From NCBI GenBank assembly GCA_033961575.1, contig CM066727.1, forward strand, positions 119,834,434 to 119,898,433: DNA of 64,000 nt, written 5' to 3'. Below are positions 47,540-58,339 of the stretch, one piece after another. The stretch's first letter is position 1, and the number at the start of each line of letters is the position of its first letter. A program made the translations under genes and the position numbers. This DNA comes from Aselliscus stoliczkanus (Eukaryota > Chordata > Mammalia > Chiroptera > Hipposideridae). The notes under the pieces are model-generated. The model searched no databases and was not told the origin of the DNA. It was given only the letters and a program-made list of their open reading frames with translations.

Positions 47540-47658
47540 GGTCCGGCTGAGTGGCGTGGTGGTTAAGTGCTGGCTTGGGAAGCCAGCAGCCCCAGTTCGG
47601 GTCCCACATCTGAGGGCCACTGACACTGCCCTCAAAAAAATCAAAACAAAACAAAACA
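47540..47658 (+). mobile_element. Short tRNA-derived SINE (head-only form), copy 5
   Basis: Best-preserved short copy: GTCCGGCTGAGTGGCGTGGT start, B-box-like AGTTCGGGTCC at 47594-47604, and the GACACTGCCCTC end followed by an A/CAAAA tail. Perfect 15-bp target duplication AAAAACTGTCATTTA at 47525-47539 and 47659-47673. Confidence 0.93.
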
Positions 47659-47673
47659 AAAAACTGTCATTTA

Positions 47674-48365
47674 ATATGGTTCAGGCTAATAGAAATGTAG
47701 ATATTCTCAAGCAAACTTTTGGTTTTGTTTTAAAGTCCGTGTTGGAGACCAAGGAGAACTTTGGCTGTTAACTGAGATTCTGACATTCCCCTGGAATTTG
47801 TGATTTATGACCATCTGGGAAAGTCATAATCCTTCAAGCATTCAGCCTGCCCCTGCCCTGGATGTCAGAAGAAGCTGGGGAGAAAGAGAAGTTCCAGAAT
47901 TGCATAGAATGAGGGAGGTAGTGTAGCTTCTGTACATGTTCATTTCTTTTTATTGCTTTGCTTATTATTTCAAACTCATTTGACTTTGGGTTCCAGATTT
48001 GTTTTTCTCCTTGTAAACTAAATTTTGAAATGATTGTCTGGCCCATCTGTTTGTTTCTCTTAAATGAAATGTAAATTGGTTTTTGTTTTAAATTTCAGGT
48101 GCTTTAGGTTTGACTCTACTATTCATCTCCTAAGGCTGTTTGGCCATGGCGGTGAATATTTTGCCTCCAAGAATAGAGAGGCCTTGCTGCTGAGAATCTT
48201 TTTTCTTAAATATATGTGCATTTTAGTACAAAAACAATTCTCAGGTTTTAATAGGTTTGATTTGCTTGCCTCGGATTTGATGTTGTCTTTTTTTCCTCCC
48301 TTTCCTGTCCTATGCCCCTACCTAATGCTGCTATCTCATTTCTTTTCATATCCTATCCCCTTTCT
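47674..48365. other. Unannotated non-coding stretch
   Basis: No repeat or exon recognised. The 133-codon plus frame at 48064-48465 ends in a poly-A/GAAA microsatellite and is judged spurious. Confidence 0.4.
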
Positions 48366-48385
48366 AAAAAAAAAAAAAAAAAAAA

Positions 48386-48445
<60 letters not shown>

Positions 48446-48448
48446 AAA
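48366..48448. repeat. Poly-A followed by (GAAA)n
   Basis: 22 A residues then about 15 GAAA units. The A-run-to-GAAA transition is typical of a decayed retroposon tail, but no retroposon body is recognisable upstream. Confidence 0.95.
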
Positions 48449-48599
48449 GAATGCTATCACATTGATTCCTGTGGGCCCTTTGCATAAATGATCATGGTGC
48501 ATTAGGTAATGACCCTTCATTGACCAATCAATAATTATTGAGTGCCTAGTTTGTACAGAATAGTATACATACAATAACGTGGGTAATGATGAGAGCACA

Positions 48600-50015
48600 T
48601 TTCATGAGAGACATTGAAATATTCATGCACATAGACTTTCTTGGCAATTATGTTTTTGAGGTCCATTTATAATAGACACGTATTTGGAGTGGAAGAAAGC
48701 TGGAGACTCTCACAAAGGTCTGAAGCATACCTTTTTTATGAATCTAACCATTGTGAAACTTGCCGTTTATCTGTATATCCATCCTCTGTATTGCTGGTAT
48801 TGCAATACTATGCAAGGTATGCAGGTAACAGTTAGACAATTGTTCTGAGGGCGGTGTAAATCCTATCTTACCAAACGTTCTCTCCTTCCCATCACCTCTA
48901 TCATACTGCTAAAATGTTTTTTTCTTGAGGACTACCACAAAGGTAATTTTTTTTCCATGTAGCATTTTGTTACCTAGGACAGGGTGCTTCTTATCTAGCC
49001 ACACATTAGAAAGAGGAGCTGATCCTATCTTCACATAGCAGGAAACAAGGCTGTGAGCAATTGTGACATAGGACTGTTCTACTTTGACATATTAGAAGTA
49101 GTGTGGAAAAGAGCTAAAAGAAAAGTCATCTTGAACAGCTCTAGGGAAGGAAAAGAACGTTGGGTCTCTCAACAAACAGGGGTACTGAAAAGAAGGAACA
49201 GATGCCAAAGAAGGGAACTGAAGAAACATCAACGAAGCATTCACTCTTGTCTCAATTTAGCCTTTGCCCAACCTGAGTAGGGAAGTTTTAGTGAGCAGCA
49301 GAGGAACTTGTTTGAGAGCCTGGGAAAGCATTTCTCAGCCTCCTAGTTGGGTAGGCTCATGTAAGGAGACCAACTCATTTGGGTTTGCTTGGGACTTCCT
49401 TGGTTTTAATGCTGGATGTTCCAATCCCTGGAATTTCTTCAGTCCCAGGTACAACGAACGGGATTGTTGCTCTTCCTAGCTCATACGCCAAATACTGAGA
49501 AGACCACCATTTTAGTCATAAATAATTCTGCTAGGAAATTTGCATAAAAGTCATCATTATATGGGCTAGGGCAAATAATGTGGTTCAAATGCAAATTGTT
49601 TATTTCTTCCTGCATTTCCTGGAGTTTCTGGACCATCTTTGTAGAAGGTTATGCTGTCTCTTGTTTTTCCTTAGCACTAGCCTTTCCTTCCTGTGGATCA
49701 TCACCTCACCCTTTCTTAGTCCCTATAACTGTTTTCCTTTTAATTTTAGAACTCAATTCACTCTAGGAACATCACCTCCTAAAATTATTGTTTGGCGCTA
49801 TGTGAGAAGATTCTCTAAGGGCTTTAATAGGAGTTGTGAAGCTGAGAGATTTCAGAGGTGTCATTCTCACTAGAATTCAACAGTGGTCACCTATTTCTAC
49901 ATGGAGATAAGTGTGAAGTGTGGTTGTGATTTCAGGAACGCGAGGTCTTTGGTCCAAAGAGATAAGCAGTTAATGTTTATTTTCACTGGAGGCTTCAAAT
50001 ATTCCAAGATATGCA
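48600..50015. other. Unannotated non-coding stretch
   Basis: No repeat or exon recognised. A weak antisense L2-like string lies just upstream at about 48520-48600. Confidence 0.4.
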
Positions 50016-50019
50016 GCGC

Positions 50020-50087
50020 TTATAAAATGTGCACTTGTCTGGACAGGTCTTTATAAAATGTGCAGTTGCCTTTGTCTGGACAGGTCT
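50020..50087. repeat. Tandem duplication, 31 and 37 bp units
   Basis: TTATAAAATGTGCACTTGTC then TGGACAGGTCT is immediately repeated as TTATAAAATGTGCAGTTGCC, TTTGTCTGGACAGGTCT. The second unit carries a 6-bp insertion. A recent local duplication. Confidence 0.9.
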
Positions 50088-50799
50088 TTGTTTAAAGATA
50101 ATTTATGGAAAGACATTAAGCCATGGTTATAATCCTATATGTTGGTGAGAATCTATGGCAACACCATAAAATCATTTATAAACTTCATAACTGGAAAATG
50201 TTTTCAAAAAGTTTTAAAATGAGACTAAATAACTCACTAAAAAAAAAGTCATCTAGATGAAATCTATAGCATCCTATTACCTGAAGATACTTGTAATGAA
50301 GTTTCATCTCATGCTAATTCTTTGCTACAAGATAGTCAAGTTCCTATATCCTTAGTAAGGAAAACAATGAGAACAGTTTCAAATTAGGATTTTCGTCATA
50401 AAATCAGCTTTCCACTGACTTGATGAACAGTGGAGAGAAAATGCATTGCTTTCTTTTGCTTTAAGCTGAATCACAAGTAAAACAAAAATTGACCAAAAGT
50501 GGTACAAAATTCACTCAGCTAAAAGTGCATCCAATGTTTAGAAACAATTACTATTGAATTGAGGTCAACCCAAAGTGGAAAATTAATATGATGACATTAG
50601 TTTAGGGACATTAAACTTTACATAAACTGTTAGTGGGGGCAGGAGGAGGGACTTGCCAGAAGGTTTGAATCTGGCAATATAGTCTACTATTTTGGGTGCT
50701 CTTAGCTAAGTGCTCTTTTTAAACTTTGAACCAGAAGAATCCTTATAACTAAAGTTTACTGGTTTTTGTGTGAAGTAGGTAAAATTTACTGGTTTCTTT

Positions 50800-50975
50800 A
50801 CACATAAAATCTTATTGAAATCACCCAACGATTGTATGAGGTAGGTACAGCTCTAATTTCCTCACATTTACATCTTGAAGTCTACGTGGTACCTATGAAG
50901 CTACATATTATGTGGCCCATACCTTCTGGAGGTGGACCCAGGGACCCTTACTTTTAACAAGTTCCCAGATAATTT
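50800..50975 (-). mobile_element. MIR-like and MER5-like fragments
   Basis: TTGTATGAGGTAGGTACAGC...CTCACATTTACATC is MIR-like in reverse. GGAGGTGGACCCAGGGACCC then TTTTAACAAGTTCCCAGATAA at about 50925-50975 is a MER5-like piece on the plus strand. Confidence 0.45.
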
Positions 50976-50979
50976 TTAT

Positions 50980-51905
50980 ATCTGCAAAATAAAATAAGAT
51001 ATCTAGTCATTAGCAGTCTGTTATTACCATCAATAATATTTTTACTGTCTTAGTGACTTTCCTGAAATAGCCAGTACCCTGCCCTCATTTTTAGCCAGAG
51101 CAGATACACTAATTTCCCAAGTTAGTCTGTGGTATACAAGAGTTTCTGAACATGAGAGGAAATGTATCTTAATAGAACTCATGAAAAAAAATAGGAATGT
51201 GTCTAGGAAGCAAATTAAACCTCAGTAGACTACTAATACAAGTACTTTGGATATTTTAGTGACCATTAAGGAACTAAGGCCTTTTGTCTGTGTTCTTCAC
51301 ATATTTTGTGACAGTGAGAGTAGCCGCAGTCAGGAGCCAGCAGGAGCCAGGAAGAGGGAGAAAGCCCATTTTTGATTCATGGTCTCCTCCTAGAAATGCC
51401 TTCCTGGTAAAGTTCATAAAGAAGTAGATGCTGAATTGCATGAATATCTTTGTAAGACTATCATCCAGGAGGTTTATTTAAAGAAAAGAAACACTCGGTG
51501 CTAAAGAGAGCGTAAGAGTAGATGCAATGGAGAACTGGTTGATGTAAGGTCAGGGAGTTGGGGCAGAAAGAAATGCTCCTTCATGGGGTGTGGACAAGTA
51601 GAACAAGTGTTTTGAAACCTGGGTTTTGACAAAGATTTCACAGTGTGAACTAGATTTCCTTTCAAAAAGACCGAAGTGTTTACTGGCCTCTCCCCCCACC
51701 CCCACCCCAAACATATATTTACTGTCATATAAGCCTGAACTTTCAAACCTGAGTTTCTGGATATATCAGTGAGGGCAAAAGTACATTTTGGTGAACATGG
51801 CCTGTTAGGAATTGCCACCTCTCCTTACATCGCTTTCCCTAACTACTGCTCTACTGCTTAGCTGCTGCTCTCCTTTGCCATTCCTCCTGGGAACCTGTTT
51901 TTTCC
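50980..51905. other. Unannotated non-coding stretch
   Basis: No repeat or exon recognised. The 105-codon minus frame at 51501-51818 has no recognisable domain. Confidence 0.4.
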
Positions 51906-51906
51906 T

Positions 51907-51910
<4 letters not shown>

Positions 51911-51966
<56 letters not shown>
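51911..51966. repeat. (CT)n microsatellite
   Basis: 28 uninterrupted TC units. The Ser/Leu run in the overlapping plus-strand frame is an artefact. Confidence 0.98.
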
Positions 51967-51969
<3 letters not shown>

Positions 51970-52079
51970 CATCTCTGAATCTCACTCTTTCTCCAGTCCC
52001 ATATCCATTCCCCATCTGATGTTCCCAGCCCACAGTAATTTCTCTTTATCCTGAATTTCACATTACCAAATGTTTGTGC

Positions 52080-52250
52080 CAAAGACTTTGGCTCATAGAT
52101 ATTCTTACTCGCATTATGTCTAATTGTATTTTACATATAAGTCCAGTTCCCTCAACTAGATACTAAATGTTTGAGATCCAGAATGAGAACATACCTGGCT
52201 TTTTAATTTCCAACCGGGTACATAACCAGTGTTTCAATAAATACACGGGG
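52080..52250 (+). mobile_element. L2 3' end fragment
   Basis: CATTATGTCTAATTGTATTTTAC, CCTCAACTAGATACTAAATG and CATAACCAGTGTTTCAATAAATAC are a diverged L2 3' end. Confidence 0.5.
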
Positions 52251-52664
52251 TTTTGAATCACACGGAATTTTTTTCCACTTTCCTAGTCAAATGTATCTTC
52301 CTTCATTGTTCCTGCCCAGCCAGACTAATTTTCACCTGTGACTCCTTTAATAGGCTAAGGGAGAAAAAAAAGAGTTAGCAATCACAGTCAAGCTATACAT
52401 TTGTGGAAGGCAAAATGTTATAGAATATTAACTCTACCAAAGAATTAAAAAATAATGAATAAACTGAATTCAGTTTGAAAATTTACTGAGTTCATACAAG
52501 AAAAGTCAAGATGGTTATATTTCAACTAATGTAGACCAGTTGAATGGTAGCCATCTGTCAATAGATAAATCCCAAATACTACCTAGAGAAGCCACCCCAG
52601 AGTCAATAAAATTTCAACTCTAAGAAGTATCCATTGGAAATATGTCTATGTAGAAATAACTTCA

Positions 52665-53671
52665 GGACTTCCGGTAAAATGGCGCAATAGACAGACGCTG
52701 TGCTAACTACCTCCCAGGATCACACCAAAATTACAAACAAATTATACAGCATTCAACCCTGGAGGTCCCCGGAACACTAGATGAACAGAACCACTAAACG
52801 AAGAACTTAAAGAGGAGGCCACGTCGGGTCTGGTAGGACGGGCGGAGATGAGAGAGGGCGAGTCCCTGAGGGAAGCCCCAGGTGTGGGGAGGGCTCTCTG
52901 TTGGGGGAGAGACCCTCCGGTCGCACACCAAGCTCACCAGCCCAGAGTTCCTTTGCTGGGAAGAAGCGTTCTAAGATAGCCAGCAGTAAATTAGTGAGGA
53001 CTCTCTTTGCTCAGCTCGGTGAGGCTAAGAGCGGCTGGAGAATCAGTGGGGCCGGCGCCCGGGCTTGCTCGCCGGTGAGCACTTACCTGGTTCCTGGTGG
53101 AGGGAGTGGCTGTGTGAGCCGGACCCAGGAGCCTGCAGGGACAGACTGAACTGGGCACCTTTGGTGCAAAGGCTGGAGGTTTTTGCACTGCTGTTCCCGT
53201 GGTGTGGAGCCTGCACGCGAGTGGTGTAGGGAGGATGCCATTTTGTCGGGCTTGGGCCCTCCCACAGAGGGTCAGGTCCGAGACCTCGTTGGTCTGGCGG
53301 AATTGGCGCAAAAGTGCATGTGTGCATGTGCGCGCATGCGGCCTTGGATCCCCACCCTCTGCCCAGCTTATACTGTGTTGCCAGGGAAACGCTGGGTGGG
53401 TGCCCTCCAGCTCCAACAGGCTGCTCACTGAGATCCGGGAGTGCGCGAGCTGCCTCAGGTCCCGCTCTCCGCACTGCGCTTGCAGAGTTGCCAGGCTGGT
53501 GATTGGTTGTTGGGCTGCTCGGCCTGATCTGCGAGCGGCTGATTGGGACAGGCTGAGACTGGGAGTTTTCCTGGGAGTGTTGGGCCGTGAGCTCCATGCC
53601 TGCGTGATCCAGCCAGGGCTCTCCTGGTGATCTATCTAATACATCAAAGCAATCCCAGAGCAACAGCCAGA
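52665..53671 (+). promoter_or_regulatory. CpG-rich L1-type 5' UTR with YY1 motif
   Basis: The first bases carry AAAATGGCGC (52676-52685), the YY1-type start-site motif of L1 promoters. 52800-53560 is the most GC- and CpG-rich part of the window (for example CGGGTCTGGTAGGACGGGCG, GTGCGCGCATGCGGCC). Long open frames on both strands, including a 217-codon antisense frame at 53043-53696, follow from the scarcity of stop codons in GC-rich DNA. They are not supported as genes. Confidence 0.7.
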
Positions 53672-54542
53672 ATGGGGAAACAAAGAAACATGTCACAAGT
53701 AAAAGATCAGAAGAAACCTCTAGAAATGGAACTAAATGAAACAGAGGGAGCCAACCTTTCAGAGACAGAGTTTAGAACACTGATGATAAGAATGTTTAAG
53801 GAACTTAGCGAGGACATAAAGAAGGATAGGGAAACAATAAAAAACAATCTGTTAGAAGTAAAGAATACAATAACTGAAATGAAGAACACACTCGAAGGAA
53901 TCACCAGAAGAGTAGATGAAGCAGAGGAGCAGATCAGCGATTTGGAAGATAAAACAGCAGAAATCACCGTTGGCACAGCAAAAAGACCAAAGAATAAAAA
54001 ACAATGAAAATAGTTTAAGAGCCCTATGGGACAAGGTAAAACGGAAACACCTTCGAATCATAGGGATACCAGAAGAAGAAGAGAAGAAGCAAGGGGTCGA
54101 GAATGTATTTGAAAAAATAATGACTGAAAACTTCCCTACCCTGGTGAAGGAAATCAACATACATGCCCAGGAAGTGCAGAGGGTTCCAAACAAGCTGAAC
54201 CCAAACAGGTCCACACCAAGACACATCATAGTTAAAATGGCAAAGGTTAAAAACAGAGACAGAATCCTAGAGGCTGCAAGAGAAAGACAGCAGGTTACAT
54301 ACAAAGGAACTCCTGTTAGACTAACAGCTGACTTGTCTACAGAAATTCCGCAGGCCAGAAGGGAGTGGCAGGAGATACTCAAAGTGACACAAAATAAAGG
54401 CCTACAACCAAGATTGCTCTACCCAGTATGGCTATCACTTAAAATTGAAGGAGAAATAAAGAGCTTCTCAGAAAAGAATAAGCTTAAGGAATTCATTACC
54501 ACCAAGCCAGCATTGCAAGAAATGTTAAAAGGGCTTTTTTAA
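53672..54542 (+). pseudogene. L1 ORF1p-like RNA-binding chaperone with a single frameshift (element B)
   Basis: Start at 53672 (MGKQRNMSQV), preferred over the upstream in-frame ATG at 53627 because MGKQRN is the usual L1 ORF1 N-terminus. The first frame covers an acidic N-terminus and the trimerising coiled coil (LEGITRRVDEAEEQISDLED around residues 85-105) and ends at 54007. From about 53970 the sense continues one frame over: NENSLRALWDKVKRKHLRII, GIPEEEE and NVFEKIMTENFPTLVKEI (RRM domain), then RHIIVKMAKV, RLTADLSTEIPQARREWQEI and TKPALQEMLKGLF (C-terminal domain), with stop at 54540-54542. The shift lies near the GCACAGCAAAAAGACC tract at 53970-53985 (net +1 or -2). Total length is about 290 codons against 338 for human ORF1p. 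Apart from this lesion no stop interrupts it, so it decayed recently compared with element A. Confidence 0.9.
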
Positions 54543-54598
54543 ACAAAAGAAAGGGGTAAACAAGCTAACCCAGGGAGACCAGGAATACAAATAACAAA

Positions 54599-54995
54599 AT
54601 GACAATACATATGCACCTATCAATAATCATTTTAAATGTGAATGGGCTAAATGCTGCAATCAAAAGACAGAGAGTGGCTGAGTGGATAAGCAAATAGGAC
54701 ACATGTATATGCTGTTTACAGATGGAATAAGATATTTCATGCAAATGGAAATGAGAAAAAAAAGCTGGAGTAGCAGTACTTATTTTGGACAAAATAGACT
54801 TTAAAATGAAGACTACAGTAAAAGACAAAGAAGGGCACTATAACCCTAATAAACATCTATGTACCCAACATAGGAACTCCTAATTACATATAACAGATTT
54901 TTAACAGACATAAAGACAGAGATCAACAGTAACACCATCATAGTAGGGGACTTCAACACCATTGTCACCAATGGACAGAGACTTTAGACAGAAAA
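54599..54995 (+). pseudogene. L1 ORF2 endonuclease remnant
   Basis: Begins ATG at 54599 with the L1 ORF2 N-terminal signature IIILNVNGLNAAIKRQR (the Asn of VNGLN is a conserved active-site residue of the APE-like nuclease). Internal small deletions and stops follow. A VGDFNT block at 54943-54960 marks the middle of the nuclease. The sequence then joins directly to 3' UTR. The C-terminal SDH nuclease motif, the reverse transcriptase and the Cys-rich domain are absent. Non-functional. Confidence 0.8.
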
Positions 54996-55725
54996 TCAAC
55001 ACAGAAAGAGTTGATATAAAGGAAAAACTGATGGTTGTTGGCTGGGAGGGAGTGGGGAAGAGGGAGAGGGGGAAGGTTTTGGACAGTGTAGATGGGACTA
55101 CAATGTTGCTGCAGGCATATGGGGGCAGTTCTGGGAATGTAATTGATAATGTTGTGAAGAGACTATTATGTTGTGTGAAATAAGTCAGTCGGAGAAGGAC
55201 AGGTACCATGTGATCTCTCTTGTGTGTGGAGTCTGAAGAGCTGAGTGAAGGATCAAAGTAAACAGACTCGTAGATGTAGAGGAAAAACTGAGGGTGGCTA
55301 GTTGGGAGAGGGGTGGGGATGGGGGGAAGGCAAAGGGATTAGACAGCATAAATAGACAACTACAATATTGCCACAGGGATATGAAACACAGTTCGGGGAA
55401 TATAATAATGTAAAAATTTTGTGGCGTGTCAGATAGTCACATGTCTTGTTAGGGAGACCACTTCATGGATGGAATAGAGGCTTGATCACTGCACTGTACA
55501 CCTGAAACTGATGTTGTATAGTATTGTATGCCAACTGTAACTGAATATGTGGATGGTCATGGGATGTAGAGTATACTGTGGAGGGGAGTCAGAGGAGTTG
55601 TGATAGATATGTATGATATGGGGCGGGGAGTGGGGTGGCGAACTGGGGGAGGGGGGGTTGTCACTTTTGGGGGTAAAGAGTATAACTATGGCATTGTGTT
55701 GTACACCTGAAACTAATAACAATAA

Positions 55726-55729
<4 letters not shown>

Positions 55730-55756
<27 letters not shown>
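55730..55756. repeat. (TA)n at the 3' end of element B
   Basis: About 13 TA units between the AATAAATTAA end and the AAAAA tail. It probably grew from the element's A/T-rich tail. Confidence 0.95.
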
Positions 55757-55760
<4 letters not shown>

Positions 55761-56104
55761 GAAATAACTTCAATTTTTAAAAATGCCTTTCCTAGTTAAT
55801 CTGACCATGCTTAAGTTTGCCATGATGACTTTTTACACAATTGTTAGATGTTGCTTTCTGACATTGGCCATTATTGTTGAACATGATCTGTAGGATTTTT
55901 CCATTTATAATCAAGTCATTCTTTTTAAGAACAAGGAAACTTTGCCAAAGGAGAGTCAATCTTCACAGACAGTGATAAAGGCCAAAGGACAAGTAACCAG
56001 CATGCTTTAGGTGTTCTTACTTAGTGAGTGCAAGGCCTTAGGAGAAAACAGGTATTTGATAAACATTTGAAATACATAAAAGCAGGTGTGTTCCTATATT
56101 CATC

Positions 56105-56300
56105 CACAGTGTAATGAAGAAGACATGAGCTGTGGGGTAGGAGAGCTTTACTTCAAACCCCATTTCTTGACTTTCTGGCAGTGAGACCTTGGACAGGATA
56201 ATGCATTTGAATATTAATTTCCTCATCTGCAAAACATATGTAACGATATTTCACTGGGCATTTGAAAGAAATAAGAAACATATGTAAGTACTTGGCAAAA
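56105..56300 (+). mobile_element. MIR SINE
   Basis: GGTAGGAGAGCTTTACTTCAA, CTGGCAGTGAGACCTTGGAC, TTAATTTCCTCATCTGC, then GTACTTGGC. Confidence 0.65.
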
Positions 56301-56789
56301 AAAAAAAATTGCAGGTCCTCTTTGAATGAAATCATTTGTACCTCAGTTTCCCCATATCACACAGGATGGAACTGACATGGATATTCTAAAACAAAGATAA
56401 TTAAAATTTATAATCTGAGACTCAGATCAAGAGTTGCGACTTAAAGGTTAAGAATGAGTTTATGAATTAACCTGAAAAATTATGCTTCTCTATGTGTGTC
56501 TGTCACCAAGGCAACTAACGTTAGCAGTTTCCTCTAATAGCCAGAGCTATCAGGCCTATACCCAGGCCAACAACGAGGCAGGCTGAGGACCACTGATAGC
56601 CCATGTGTGCTCACCTGTGGGAGTGCTTGATGGGAAGCTCAGTTCCCACATTGTGCAGCAGTGGTCCAGAATCAGCCCCATACCAGCTACAGCCAGATAC
56701 CTGCCACTTGGAGTCAGAATTGTCCTAGAGTGGTGGGCTAGCCCAAGAAGAAGCTAGAATTCCTAACAGATGACAGCTAGGCATCGTTC

Positions 56790-57000
56790 ACATTTTCTCT
56801 AGCATTTACTATGTGCAGGCACTGTATTTTACAGGAATTATTTCATTTATTCCTCCCAAGAAGCCGCTGAGGCAGGCATTATTAGCATCCCCGACTTATG
56901 GAGGGGTAAACTGAAGCACAGAGAGGTTGTGTAACTGGCCCTAAGGCACACACCCTTGTCACGCCCAGGCCACCTGAATCCACAAGCTGCTCTCTGAAAT
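56790..57000 (-). mobile_element. MIR SINE
   Basis: CATTTACTATGTGCAGGCAC, TTTCATTTATTCCTCCCAAG, GGGGTAAACTGAAGCACAGAG and CCTAAGGCACACACCCTTG form a reverse-complement MIR. A 159-codon minus frame (56847-57326) begins outside it and reads through it; not a gene. Confidence 0.7.
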
Positions 57001-57749
57001 CCTTCTGAAAACAAAACACATTTAGATACACTTACACGAACACCAAGGGGGGTGCCTCCTGGATCTGGGACAGGGAGATAGATGTGTGAAAGGAAGGGCA
57101 CTTTGGTCAGACTGCCCTGTGTAATTTTGTCAGTCTGGTATGCCACCAAAATGGTACGGAATCTACTCCTAGAAGAAGCTGGATGAGAATGGTTAGTGAT
57201 AAGAATGGCTGCACACTCTATGTGTCCCAGCGACAGGGTAGGTTTTCTATTTCCAGGGCTTGGGGGCTGCTCTCCCCGACTTGACCCAGATAAGTGCCAG
57301 ACATGGGAGCATAGGTGCAAGATCAACTGGTCTGCTTCTTGGGTAGAATTTTCCTGCTTAAAAAAAAAAAAATGCAGGAAAACAACAGCTTCCTATGACC
57401 TCATTCTGCTTAAAATTCCTGGATATGTCTCTATTTCCCCTCTGGTTCCAGAATTTTTCTTACTTTTAGGCTTAATTCAGCTTCTTTAAAAGGAAACAAG
57501 TGTCAACCTCATAAAGAAGTGGTGCTGATTTTTTTTTTCTTCCCCAGAACATTTTGCACTACAGAGCCAAAGCATCTTATCTAATTGATCCCAGATTCAG
57601 ATTTTTACCAGATGGTCAACTTTTCCTGAGAAGGTGGCTCATAGGCTTTCTGCGTTAGAACATCTGGGCATGTTGCTTACACTCAGTCATTTATCTCTCA
57701 AAGCTATTGACTGAGTATACACTATGTGATAGGCATTATATTAGATGCT

Positions 57750-57880
57750 GATTTGTGGTGCTTTCCCCACACCTTCTGAATCAGTGTCTCTGGAGGTAGG
57801 GCCAGAAATCCACATTTTTAACATGTTCTCAGTTAAATTCTATGCCCTCAAAACTTTGAAGACCACTGACCTATATTATG
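57750..57880 (+). mobile_element. MER5-type hAT DNA element fossil
   Basis: CTTCTGAATCAGTGTCTCTGG, CCAGAAATCCACATTTTTAAC and AACTTTGAAGACCACTGAC match the MER5 3' half and its terminal region. Confidence 0.7.
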
Positions 57881-58129
57881 AACTCTTCAAATTTAGGGCA
57901 TGGGGTTTATACAACTTTGTTTCTAGCAAATTGCCTGGTGTGATAGTACTGAGGTGTGCTTGGTTGTGACTCGATGAGGAAATGACTTTCAGAACTCACT
58001 GCTTGGAGTGACTTAGGAAGATCAAACCTATCATTTATTCTTGTTCATATTTTTATACTTTTTAATTTTCTGGTTCTCAGCCTATCTGCTCAGATACTTG
58101 TAAATAAAGAATTTGTTTATGTCAGTGTC

Positions 58130-58155
58130 CTGATTTTTTTTTTTTTTTTTTTGGT
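58130..58155. repeat. Poly-T tract
   Basis: About 20 T residues. It may be the tail of an unrecognised minus-strand retroposon. Confidence 0.7.
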
Positions 58156-58339
58156 CCAGGAGTGTATATATCCTTGGATTATGTGTTTCTTTACTGGGAT
58201 ATTCTCAAAGACCCTTTTGGTTTTTTTAATTTGAAAATCAAAGATTGTCAAGTTTGAGTAGACTTTAAAAGATAAGTTTGTCAACCACTCATCAAGTACT
58301 TAAATTCTCCCCACAGTATACTCTCTCACTTAGAGCAGG

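Larger units (their letters stand above)
52665..55759 (+). mobile_element. Internally deleted L1 derivative with ORF1 but no reverse transcriptase, element B
   Basis: A complete insertion of about 3.1 kb bracketed by a perfect 13-bp duplication AGAAATAACTTCA (52652-52664 and 55760-55772). Order: L1 5' start GGACTTCCGGTAAAATGGCG, about 1-kb CpG-rich 5' UTR, ORF1 (53672-54542, one frameshift), a 56-bp spacer, about 400 bp of ORF2 endonuclease, an abrupt join to a 3' UTR containing AAATAAGTCAGTCGGAG, and the end GTACACCTGAAACTAATAAC followed by (TA)n. A full L1 is about 6-7 kb, so roughly 3.4 kb of ORF2 (rest of EN, all RT) is missing. Because both true ends and a perfect target duplication are present, it could have jumped in this short form. 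Deletion after insertion is the alternative. Confidence 0.88.

Noticed and set aside
1227..47658. tRNA genes suggested by A- and B-box-like sequences
   Set aside because: All such hits are SINE heads with target duplications and A-rich tails; none closes a cloverleaf or has a Pol III T-run stop at the right place.
53043..53696. 217-codon minus-strand protein
   Set aside because: Lies antisense in the CpG-rich L1-type 5' UTR, where overlapping long frames occur on both strands; no domain or low-complexity-free core recognised.
53852..54382. 176-codon minus-strand frame
   Set aside because: Antisense shadow of the plus-strand L1 ORF1 of element B.
56847..57326. 159-codon minus-strand frame
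   Set aside because: Its C-terminal part is a reverse-complement MIR and the rest shows no recognisable domain.
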